A stretch of 64,000 nt of DNA from Chloroflexota bacterium. GTDB taxonomy: Bacteria > Chloroflexota > Dehalococcoidia > Lucifugimonadales > UBA3495. Positions 36,033-43,760 of this stretch are shown here, piece by piece. The notes under the pieces are model-generated. The model did not search any database. It saw only the letters and a list, made by a program, of their open reading frames with translations, and was not told the origin of the DNA. How positions within the stretch are numbered: the stretch's first letter is position 1; the number at the start of each line of letters is the position of its first letter. The stretch lies in NCBI GenBank assembly GCA_028875655.1, contig JAPPCX010000054.1, positions 1 through 64,000 on the forward strand, read 5' to 3'. Both the position numbers and the translations under genes were made by a program.

Positions 36033-36079
36033 AGAAATTTCCGTATTTTACCCGGAAGGACAGTATAAACGGAAATTCC
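36033..36079. promoter_or_regulatory. Inverted repeat between mutS and the ArsC-like gene
   Basis: GAAATTTCCG (36033-36042) and CGGAAATTCC (36070-36079) are inverted copies with one mismatch, flanking an AT-rich 27-base segment. That segment contains minus-strand TATACT and TAAAAT boxes. It may be an operator and promoter for the ArsC-HAD-mutL genes, or a weak terminator for mutS. Confidence 0.4.
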
Positions 36080-36116
36080 ACGGATTTCGCGCACGAGTGG
36101 CTATCATACGGTGGGG

Positions 36117-38774
36117 TCAGACCTGGCGAGCCTGCTCCTGCAACTCGTAAAGCTTGTTGATGGCCTCCAGCGGGGTGAGATTGCCGATGTCCAAGTCCAG
36201 GATGGCTTCGGCGAGTTTTTCTTCGTCCGCCGCGAACAGGGGCAACGCCAGTTGGGGCGGAGGAGGTTTACCGTCGCGCTTCGAACCGGCGGCCGGACGG
36301 TCGCGTTCCAGCTCCGTCAGGAGTTCCTGGGCGCGGTTGACCACGGAGGGAGGCATTCCGGCCAGCATCGCCACGTGCACGCCGTATGACCGATCCGCGC
36401 CGCCGGGGACAATGCGATGCAGGAAAGCGATGTTACCGTCCTCCTCCGACACGGCGACCCGGTAGTTGCGCACGCCCGGAAGCGTGGCGGAAAGTTGGGT
36501 CAGCTCGTGGTAGTGCGTGGCGAACATGGTCTTGCAGCTGACCCGAGGGTTGTTGTGCAGGTGCTCCACGACGGCGCGGGCTATGGACAACCCGTCGTAG
36601 GTGCTGGTTCCCCGGCCGATTTCGTCCAGGATGACCAACGAGCGCCAGGTGGCCTGGTTGAGTATGGCGGCGGTTTCCACCATCTCGACCATGAAAGTGG
36701 ATTGCCCCGTGGCCAGGTCGTCCTGCAGGCCGACGCGAGTGAATATGCGGTCCACCAGGCCGATGGTCGCAGAGGTGGCGGGAACGAAGCTGCCGATCTG
36801 GGCCATCAACACGATGATGGCGACCTGGCGGATGTACGTGGACTTGCCCGCCATGTTGGGGCCGGTGATCAGCATGATCTGGGCATCGTCCGAGTCAAGG
36901 GCCGCATCGTTGGGCACGAACGCGCCGGCGGCGGGACCGGTCGAAGGATCCAGCACCCGCTCCACCACCGGGTGCCGGCCGCCGGTGATGGCAATCGCGT
37001 TTCCGTCGTCCAGGACGGGACGCACGTAGCCGTGGCGCACCGCGACACCGGCCAGCCCGACGAACACGTCGATGCGCGCAATCGCCGAGGCGAAGCGGGA
37101 GATGCTTTCGGCGTGGTCGCCAATCTGTTGGCAAACCTGCCGGTACAAGGTGCGCTCCAGCTGTTCCAGCCTTTCACGGGCGTCAAGGGCCTGGCTTTCG
37201 TATTCCTTCAGCTCCGGGGTGATGTAGCGTTCTCCACCGGTGAGGGTTTGGCGACGCTGGTAATCGTCCGGCACGGAATCGAGATTAGCGCGGCTGACCT
37301 CGATGTAGTAGCCGAATACCTGATTGAAACCGACCTTGAGGCTGCGGATGCCGGTGCGCTCGCGCTCTTTGGCCTCCAGGTTGGCGATGAAGCCCCGGGC
37401 ATCGCTGGCCATGGCGCGGATGCGGTCCAGTTCGGGAGAGAACCCGTGCCTGATGACGCCGCCGTCGCCGGGTTGTGCCGATGGCTCGTCCGCAATGGCG
37501 GCATCAATAAGGTTGCTCACGTCGGGCGGCGGGCGCAGGCCGTCCGCCAGCCAGGCGACGGCGGCGGCATTCTCGCCGGACAGGATGGGCGCCAATTGTT
37601 CAGCGGCGGCCAGGCTCTTCCGCAACGCCAGCAGGTCCCGGGGCGGCGAGTTCTGCGTCCGGACGCGCGTGAGAATGCGCTCCAGATCGGCGACGTCGGA
37701 CAGCGCGGCAGCTGCGTCGTTCCGACGGAATGCGTCATCGAAGAAAAACTGCACGGCATCCAGCCGGCGTTCCAGTCGCTCCAGGTCCAGCAGCGGCCGG
37801 CTCAACCATCTTCTCAGCAGCCGGGCGCCCATCGCGGTGCGGGTGCTGTCCAGGGCGGCCAGCAATGAGAAGTCCTGAGATTCCCGCCGTCCGGCTTCAA
37901 AAAGCTCCAGGTTCCGGCGGGTCTGCGGATCGAGGGTCATGTAGGCGTCGCTGTCCCAAACTCTGGGTGGCGCCAGCGGAGGCCGCTCGCCCTGCCAGGT
38001 ATATCGCAGGTAGTCAACGATGGCGCCGGCGGCGCGCACCGCCAGCGGCCCGGACGCCGTACCGGACAAGGCCGCGCCATGAGATTCCAGGCCGTAAGCT
38101 TCCAGAGAAAGCACGCCGTAGTAGTCCAGCAGGGTTCGTCGCGCAACATCCGGGTTGAACGCCGAGGCGTCCAGCGCGGTAACGGTCGCCTCTCCGCCGC
38201 TGCCGGCTGGAATCTCCGGCAGCTCATAGCCGGGGGGAACCAGTATCTCGGATGCCTCCAGTCGCGACAGTTCCAGGAGCAGTTCCCCGGACGGTATCTC
38301 AGAGACGACAAATTCGCCGGTGGTGACGTCAACGTAGGCCAGGCCAGCCCGGTCGTCCGCAGCGCAGACGGCGGCCAGGTAGTTGTTGACCCCCTGATCG
38401 AGCAGCGCAGACTCCAGGATCGTACCCGGCGTCACCACCCGCACGACCCCGCGTTCCACGATTCCCCTGGACAGCGCCGGGTCGCTGAGTTGCTCGCAAA
38501 TCGCCACCTTGTACCCCTGGCGAATCAGGCGGGCCAGGTTGGACTCCAGGGAAACCGCCGGCACGCCGGCCATGGGAATGCGGGTGTCCTTCCCCATGGA
38601 GCGGGAAGTCAACGCGATTTCCAGGGCGTCGGAAAGCGTTTTGGCGTCGTCGTCAAAGCACTCGTAGAAATCGCCCATCCGGAACAGCAGGATGGCGTCC
38701 GGGTAGGAATGCTTGATGGTGAGGTATTGGCGCCGGACGGGGGTGAGGCGCGCGCCGGCCGTGGACGTGGTCAT
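36117..38774 (-). CDS. mutS: DNA mismatch repair protein MutS
   Basis: Recognises mismatches and recruits MutL. The mismatch-binding Phe-x-Glu lies in RMGDFYECFDDDAK near residue 33. The ATPase shows Walker A GPNMAGKSTYIRQ, Walker B VILDEIGRGTSTYDG and the ATHYHEL switch. Its 885 residues fit MutS1. The gene starts a minus-strand set that also holds the ArsC-like selenoprotein, a HAD protein and mutL. Confidence 0.97.
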   Translation of the reverse strand: MTTSTAGARLTPVRRQYLTIKHSYPDAILLFRMGDFYECFDDDAKTLSDALEIALTSRSMGKDTRIPMAGVPAVSLESNLARLIRQGYKVAICEQLSDPALSRGIVERGVVRVVTPGTILESALLDQGVNNYLAAVCAADDRAGLAYVDVTTGEFVVSEIPSGELLLELSRLEASEILVPPGYELPEIPAGSGGEATVTALDASAFNPDVARRTLLDYYGVLSLEAYGLESHGAALSGTASGPLAVRAAGAIVDYLRYTWQGERPPLAPPRVWDSDAYMTLDPQTRRNLELFEAGRRESQDFSLLAALDSTRTAMGARLLRRWLSRPLLDLERLERRLDAVQFFFDDAFRRNDAAAALSDVADLERILTRVRTQNSPPRDLLALRKSLAAAEQLAPILSGENAAAVAWLADGLRPPPDVSNLIDAAIADEPSAQPGDGGVIRHGFSPELDRIRAMASDARGFIANLEAKERERTGIRSLKVGFNQVFGYYIEVSRANLDSVPDDYQRRQTLTGGERYITPELKEYESQALDARERLEQLERTLYRQVCQQIGDHAESISRFASAIARIDVFVGLAGVAVRHGYVRPVLDDGNAIAITGGRHPVVERVLDPSTGPAAGAFVPNDAALDSDDAQIMLITGPNMAGKSTYIRQVAIIVLMAQIGSFVPATSATIGLVDRIFTRVGLQDDLATGQSTFMVEMVETAAILNQATWRSLVILDEIGRGTSTYDGLSIARAVVEHLHNNPRVSCKTMFATHYHELTQLSATLPGVRNYRVAVSEEDGNIAFLHRIVPGGADRSYGVHVAMLAGMPPSVVNRAQELLTELERDRPAAGSKRDGKPPPPQLALPLFAADEEKLAEAILDLDIGNLTPLEAINKLYELQEQARQV

Positions 38775-38838
38775 GGGGCGATTTTACCCCACCGGTGCAA
38801 TGGGGAGGCGTCGCATGGAGGGACGGTTTCGGGAACGT

Positions 38839-38847
38839 TGCTATAAT
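38839..38847 (+). promoter_or_regulatory. Extended -10 promoter of the DUF433 gene
   Basis: TGCTATAAT is a consensus extended -10 element 49 bases before the DUF433 start, in the divergent gap with mutS. No good -35 box is seen, as is common for extended -10 promoters. Confidence 0.5.
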
Positions 38848-38895
38848 GGCGTGAGGACTACCGTAACCGATGGGCCACTGACTGGAGACTGCATT

Positions 38896-39216
38896 ATGGA
38901 CTTGCGTGAGCGTATCGTTAGCGACCCGGACATTCTGCTCGGCAAGCCGGCGGTGCAAGGAACGCGGATTTCCGTGGCCTTCGTGCTCAGCCTGCTGGCA
39001 GGCGGGACGGGTGAGGCCGAAATCGTCAAGTACTACCCGAACCTGACGGTTGAGGACATCCGGGCCTGTTGCCTTTACGCCAGCGAGAACCTGGCTTGGG
39101 ACAAGCCTGCCTGGATGAACGGAGCCAGCTTTTTGGACACCGGCGATTGGGAATGGGTAGAAGGAGGCCCAGAGACGGTCCCAAGAAAGTCGGACGCGAC
39201 AGGCATTAATGGGTGA
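38896..39216 (+). CDS. DUF433 protein, likely antitoxin of a VapBC-like pair
   Basis: A 106-residue protein. The DUF433 core reads RIVSDPDILLGKPAVQGTRISVAFVLSLLAGG, then IVKYYPNLTVEDIRACCLYA, a winged-helix DNA-binding arrangement. DUF433 genes commonly precede DUF5615 PIN-like genes, as here, with overlapping stop and start. The ATG at 38896 has GGAG eight bases upstream; the earlier track start overlaps the promoter. Antitoxin function is inference from the pairing. Confidence 0.85.
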   Translation: MDLRERIVSDPDILLGKPAVQGTRISVAFVLSLLAGGTGEAEIVKYYPNLTVEDIRACCLYASENLAWDKPAWMNGASFLDTGDWEWVEGGPETVPRKSDATGING

Positions 39217-39572
39217 TGCGGTTAGTCATTGACGAAAATATGTCCCCCGTTATCGCGACGCTGTTACGCAACTACGGGCACGACGTCATAGCGGTGGCTG
39301 AGGAATCGCCACGGTTGCCCGACCCGGCGGTTATGGAATGGGCCGTGCGAGAAGACCGGATACTGGTCACATCCGATAACGATTTCGGCGCTTTGATCTA
39401 CCATCAGGGCTTACCGTCGCCCCCGGCAGTGGTTCTGTTTCGCGTAGCAAATTTGTCCGGCCACGAACTGATCGAGTTTGTGGCTGAAACCTTGCGAGAG
39501 GAGCGAGACTGGGAGGGCTTCTTTTGGGTAGCGGAAACCGGCGGAATACGCCGGCGCCGGTTGCCACCTTAA
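39213..39572 (+). CDS. DUF5615 PIN-like protein, likely toxin partner
   Basis: A 119-residue protein starting MRLVIDENMSPVIATLLRNYGHDVIAVAE, with downstream EDRILVTSDNDFGALIYHQG. The conserved acidic residues (DEN and TSDNDFG) fit a PIN-like RNase active site. It overlaps the DUF433 gene by four bases. The pair resembles chromosomal toxin-antitoxin modules, but activity is not shown. Confidence 0.85.
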   Translation: MMRLVIDENMSPVIATLLRNYGHDVIAVAEESPRLPDPAVMEWAVREDRILVTSDNDFGALIYHQGLPSPPAVVLFRVANLSGHELIEFVAETLREERDWEGFFWVAETGGIRRRRLPP

Positions 39573-39607
39573 GGCGCCAAGAGGGCTGACAATCGTTGCC
39601 CGCGAAT

Positions 39608-40366
39608 TTACTCTTTCCAGAAACGTTCTTCGGTCCAACGCCAGCCGGCGGCGGTTACTATTTCGCGGCTGGATTCGATCATCCCGGGATGGCCGCAGGC
39701 GTAGATCAGGGTGTCATCGCGGTTGAGGTCAAACTTGTCGAGGTAGGCGGCGACGATGTTGTTCAGGCGGCCGGTTTCACCCGCCCACGCGGAGTTGCGG
39801 GATTCCGTGGGCCGGCTGACGGCGGGGACGAATGACACGGTTTCCGCATATTCAGCGGCCAAGCCGGACAGTTCGACGTCATAGACGAACTCGTCCAGAT
39901 AGGAGGCGCCTTCGAGGATGTAGAAGTGATGACCGGCGTGTCCCCGGTGGAGGTAGTCCCGCACGATGCTGATGTAGGGAGCCACGCCGGTCACAGTGCC
40001 CAGCATCAGGTGTTGCGTGGCGGAGCGGTCCATGAGAAAGATGCCCTTGGCCCGGGGCCGGATCGACATGGTGTCGCCAACGTCCATGCGCCACATACGG
40101 GGCGTCAACTCGCCATCGGGCACCAACTCTACGAAAATCTCCAGCAGGGGTTCGTGGGGAGCGGAAACTATGGAATATGCCCGCTCGATGCCATCCAGGC
40201 CCAAGGTGCAGTATTGGCCCGGCTTGAAGTTGAACTCAAAGCCCTGGGGTTCCAGTTTGATGACCATGAGATCATCGGTGTAGTCGAAGCGCTCGACCAG
40301 ACGGGCGCGGGGGAGGTTGACGGTACGGTCGCGGGTAGCGGTGGCTGCGGGTTGGACGCTCGTCAT
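39608..40366 (-). CDS. Ferredoxin-NAD(P)+ reductase family flavoprotein
   Basis: A 252-residue FAD/NAD(P) oxidoreductase. The FAD motif is ERAYSIVSAP (RxYS), with KPGQYCTLGL before it. The pyridine-nucleotide domain shows MLGTVTGVAPYISIVRDY and the late YACGHPGMI. There is no fused 2Fe-2S domain. It lies downstream of the FDH-like and NuoF/E genes on the same strand and may exchange electrons between NAD(P)H and ferredoxin, but a physical link is only inferred from position. Confidence 0.88.
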   Translation of the reverse strand: MTSVQPAATATRDRTVNLPRARLVERFDYTDDLMVIKLEPQGFEFNFKPGQYCTLGLDGIERAYSIVSAPHEPLLEIFVELVPDGELTPRMWRMDVGDTMSIRPRAKGIFLMDRSATQHLMLGTVTGVAPYISIVRDYLHRGHAGHHFYILEGASYLDEFVYDVELSGLAAEYAETVSFVPAVSRPTESRNSAWAGETGRLNNIVAAYLDKFDLNRDDTLIYACGHPGMIESSREIVTAAGWRWTEERFWKE

Positions 40367-40441
40367 TATTGCTCCGTAATCAGTTGGGGTATAACTTAGC
40401 CATGATACCCCGTAAATGTTACGCCGGTGTTGCCGACTTCG

Positions 40442-43300
40442 TTACCGGTCCAGCGGTTCCACCCGGCACGGTTCGATCAGCAAACCCGGCACGCGGGCCA
40501 TGGGATTGACGTCCTCCGAAACCTGCAACTCCACAGCGAGTTCTCCGAACAGGGTGGTGATCGCGACGACGCCGGCCGGAACCAGCGCGTCAATTCCGGC
40601 GACGCCGGCAATCCTGCTGGCAGCGGTTACAACGTTGACCGGCACTCCGTCCACGATGTTCCATGCGGCGGCGTCATCCGGATTGAGTCGCACCTCTTCG
40701 TCGCGGACAATTCGATTGAGTTCGCCTCGGTTGGAGTCGCCGGGTTCGATGACGGTTTCTCGCTCGCGTTGCAGCAGGACCCGACCCGGCGCCAGGAGCG
40801 CGGGAAATTCGGGATCGGCCGGCCAGTCCGCCGCCCGGAAGCGCGGCGCTCCGGGCTCCGCTTTGCCGTTGGGGAAACCATCGGCGTAGAGAACCGGGGA
40901 GGAGGGGTTGTCGGCGTCCGGGCACGGCCATTGAATGCCGCGTTCTTCCCGGGACGTATAGAGTATCTGGGTGGGACGGGGCGATTCGACACCGGTTTGC
41001 ATCACCAGGGCCGATTCCCGAGCCAGCCGGTCGTAGCTGACGCCGCCGTAGTTCCGGGTAACCGAAGCGATCTCATGCATCAGCGCCGCCGGGTCGGCGT
41101 AGCTGATACCGGTGATACCCAAGCGCTGGGCCAGTTGCTCGAACAGCCAGCCTTCGGGTTTGGCGTCGTTGTTCTTCACGGACACCGCCGGACGGACGCG
41201 TTGGATCCGGCGTTCCAGGTTGGTAAACGTGCCGTCTTTTTCGGCGAACGTAACCCTGGGAAGGACGACGTCCGCGATCTGGGCCGCGGGAGTGAGGAAC
41301 GTGTCCATCACCGCCAGAAAGTCCAGCTTTTCCAGCACTGCCAGTCCGTCCCCGAGCAGGCCGTTGGTGAAATTCGGGCTGTCGCCGACGACAATCATGG
41401 ACTGGATGTCCCCCGAGGCGGCCGCTTCGAGCATTTCGGCAACGCCCATGCTGTGCTGCGGCGGCGGGAGGGTGGCTTCCCAAACCGCTTCCACGCGGGC
41501 GCGGTTTTCATCATCAAACAGCGGGCCGCCGCCGGGCAGGCGATTGGGGATGCAGCCTATGTCGGTAGCGCCCTGGGTGTTGGCGCCCTGCCGCATGGGG
41601 AAGAGACCGCCGGCCGGCTTGCCGACGTTGTGGGTGAACAGGGCCAGGTCGCACAGGGCCACAACGCAGTCGCGGGTTATGGCCGAAGGCACGTTGTCCA
41701 ATCCGTACACAATGGCCGAATTCGCGGCGTTGGCATAAAGCCGGGCAGCCTGGGCAATATCGTCATAGGGGACGCCGGTAGAGGCGATGGCGGCCTCGTC
41801 GATGCGTTCCAGTTCGTAGAGCAGAGTGTCGTGGTCGTCCACGTTTTCCGCCATCCACTCGGCATCAACCAGACCTTCATCGAGCACCGTCTTGAGTATC
41901 GCGCCAATGAGGAGCAATTCGGCACCGGGCACGGGGCGCAGCCAAAGGTTGGCATACCGCGTCAGTTCCACTTCCCGGGTATCTATGACGATGAGGGAAG
42001 CGCCGTCGCGGGCGGCCTGTTTGATGGGGACGCCGACGACGTTGTGGCTCTCGGTGAGATTGGTGTTGAAAACCAGGATGCAATCCGAGTTCTTGAGGTC
42101 CCAGATGGAGTTGGTCGCTCCGGGATAACCGAGCACGTCCTCCAGGCCCCTGGTCAAGTCGGGCTGGACGTTGCCGGAGTGGTCCAGATTGTGGGTGTTC
42201 ATCCCGATGTGGGCGAACTTCTGGGCCAGGTAAAACTCTTCGTTGGTGCTGTCGGCAGCGGTCACCAGGCCGAATCCGTTGCCTGACCGGTGGGGTCGCA
42301 GGCGTTCGGCGATCAGGTCGAGGGCCTCGTCCCAGGTGGCAGACTGCAGGATCCCGTTCCGCCGGATCAATGGACGCCGCAATCGTTGTCCATTGGTGAG
42401 ATGGCCCAAGCCGAACTTGCCCTTGTAGCAGGCCTGCCCACGGTTGGCGGGGGCGTTGTATTCAGGGATGGCGCGGATCACGCGACCCTGTTCGTTGATT
42501 TCCAGGTTCATCTGGCAGCCCACCGGGCAATGGGTGCAGATGGTCCGTTGCACGCTGGCGGCCTTTTCCCACTTGTTCTCCCGCTCGGTGAGGGCTCCCA
42601 CCGGGCAAACGTCCAGGCAGGCGCCGCAAAATTCGCAACCGGATTCCAGAAGGGAGGTGCCGAAAGACGTACCCACCAGGGCCTTGCCCGAGCGTTCGGT
42701 GAAGCAGATGGCATTGTCGCCGCGCACCTCCTCGCACACCCGGACGCAACGGCCACAGGTGATACACAGGTTGTAGTCCCGGTCGTAGAAGGGATCGCTG
42801 ACTTCCAGAGGAATGTCCCGGTACGCATAGGTCATCGGGGATTCCAGTTCCATCCCCAGATAACGTACCGTGTCCTTGAACTCGCAGCGCTCGTTCTTGG
42901 GGCAAGTTACGCAGCGGTCGTTGACGGAGACGTGGCGGAGGCAAACGTCGGAAGGGCCGCAGATGTCCACGCGGTGACAGGTGAGGCAGCCGTTGGGATG
43001 CTCGGCAATGAGCATCTGCATGACGGAGCGGCGCAGCTCGTTGACGTCCGGGGTTTCGCTCCAGACGGTCATGCCGTCGGTGGCGGCCAGGGTGCAGGCG
43101 GCCGGGAAGCCCGGTACCCTGCCCCGCTCGTTTTCCGCGACCACCACGCACATCCGGCAGGCCGCGTAGGGCTTCATGCCGGAGTGGTAGCACAGATAGG
43201 GAACGTAAACGCCGGCGTCGATGGCGGCTTCGAGCACCATCTTGCCGGGTTGCGTACGGATTTCCACCCCGTCGATTGAGATGGTTATGTCGTCAGGCAT
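40442..43300 (-). CDS. Molybdopterin-domain oxidoreductase, FdhA/NuoG-like, lacking the Cys/Sec metal ligand
   Basis: A 952-residue iron-sulfur protein. In order: an N-terminal [2Fe-2S] domain (YLCYHSGMKPYAACRMCVV), a His-Cys3 cluster (HPNGCLTCHRVDICGPSDVC), two [4Fe-4S] motifs (CITCGRCVRVC, CEFCGACLDVCPVG), the [4Fe-4S] motif of the bis-MGD domain (CTHCPVGC...CYKGKFG), a long MopB domain and a C-terminal MGD-binding domain. Where formate dehydrogenases have Cys or Sec before HGP/HSP, this protein reads LDHSGNVQPD with neither. It may work as an electron-transfer or NuoG-like subunit rather than as FDH. NuoF and NuoE lie upstream. ATG 43300 follows GGGAG. Confidence 0.88.
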   Translation of the reverse strand: MPDDITISIDGVEIRTQPGKMVLEAAIDAGVYVPYLCYHSGMKPYAACRMCVVVAENERGRVPGFPAACTLAATDGMTVWSETPDVNELRRSVMQMLIAEHPNGCLTCHRVDICGPSDVCLRHVSVNDRCVTCPKNERCEFKDTVRYLGMELESPMTYAYRDIPLEVSDPFYDRDYNLCITCGRCVRVCEEVRGDNAICFTERSGKALVGTSFGTSLLESGCEFCGACLDVCPVGALTERENKWEKAASVQRTICTHCPVGCQMNLEINEQGRVIRAIPEYNAPANRGQACYKGKFGLGHLTNGQRLRRPLIRRNGILQSATWDEALDLIAERLRPHRSGNGFGLVTAADSTNEEFYLAQKFAHIGMNTHNLDHSGNVQPDLTRGLEDVLGYPGATNSIWDLKNSDCILVFNTNLTESHNVVGVPIKQAARDGASLIVIDTREVELTRYANLWLRPVPGAELLLIGAILKTVLDEGLVDAEWMAENVDDHDTLLYELERIDEAAIASTGVPYDDIAQAARLYANAANSAIVYGLDNVPSAITRDCVVALCDLALFTHNVGKPAGGLFPMRQGANTQGATDIGCIPNRLPGGGPLFDDENRARVEAVWEATLPPPQHSMGVAEMLEAAASGDIQSMIVVGDSPNFTNGLLGDGLAVLEKLDFLAVMDTFLTPAAQIADVVLPRVTFAEKDGTFTNLERRIQRVRPAVSVKNNDAKPEGWLFEQLAQRLGITGISYADPAALMHEIASVTRNYGGVSYDRLARESALVMQTGVESPRPTQILYTSREERGIQWPCPDADNPSSPVLYADGFPNGKAEPGAPRFRAADWPADPEFPALLAPGRVLLQRERETVIEPGDSNRGELNRIVRDEEVRLNPDDAAAWNIVDGVPVNVVTAASRIAGVAGIDALVPAGVVAITTLFGELAVELQVSEDVNPMARVPGLLIEPCRVEPLDR

Positions 43301-43357
43301 GTGCGCTCCCAAATCCGGTTTGCATTACCTTTGAAGGAGAAATCCCAAGCGGAGTTC

Positions 43358-43387
43358 TTGGACAGATGAATAAATTGTCGGTACAAT
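43358..43387 (+). promoter_or_regulatory. Promoter of the BrnA-like gene
   Basis: TTGGAC (43358-43363) and TACAAT (43382-43387) are 18 bases apart, ending 27 bases before the start codon. It is placed between two minus-strand genes, so it serves an isolated plus-strand gene. Confidence 0.55.
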
Positions 43388-43414
43388 TTGTGAGCAGAGC
43401 GGAGAGGAGGACGT

Positions 43415-43723
43415 ATGACAGAGAGCGACCGTGAAATATACATCCTCACCGATGAAGAAGAAGCCGAAGCGCAACGGGAAATCGCCCTTGATCCAGACGC
43501 CCCGGAGTGGACGGATGAGGACTGGGCTAGAGCGCGGCCAGCCAGCGAGGTTCTGCCGCATCTAGTCGCGGAGTATCGGCGCACCCGAGGCAAGCAGAAG
43601 GCTCCCGTCAAAGAGAAAGTCACGCTCCGACTCGATGCCGACATACTGGCCCACTTTCGCCGTGAGGGAAAAGGTTGGCAAACCAGACTTAACGATGTGC
43701 TGCGTAAGGCTGTCATGGGTTGA
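43415..43723 (+). CDS. BrnA/DUF4415-type antitoxin, no toxin partner visible
   Basis: A 102-residue protein whose C-terminal third, KVTLRLDADILAHFRREG followed by WQTRLNDVLRKAVMG, is the ribbon-helix-helix DNA-binding region of BrnA. A GGAGAGGAGG ribosome site precedes the ATG. BrnT, the RNase toxin, normally lies just upstream, but that 100-base gap holds only a promoter. It is thus an orphan antitoxin or solitary regulator, inserted on the opposite strand between the FDH-like and NuoF genes. Confidence 0.85.
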   Translation: MTESDREIYILTDEEEAEAQREIALDPDAPEWTDEDWARARPASEVLPHLVAEYRRTRGKQKAPVKEKVTLRLDADILAHFRREGKGWQTRLNDVLRKAVMG

Positions 43724-43760
43724 TTGCATTTGCTCGGTACGATTGACATACGGAGCGGGG

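Noticed and set aside
36417-37868. 483-residue plus-strand ORF opposite mutS
   Set aside because: Antisense shadow; MutS Walker and mismatch motifs are on the other strand.
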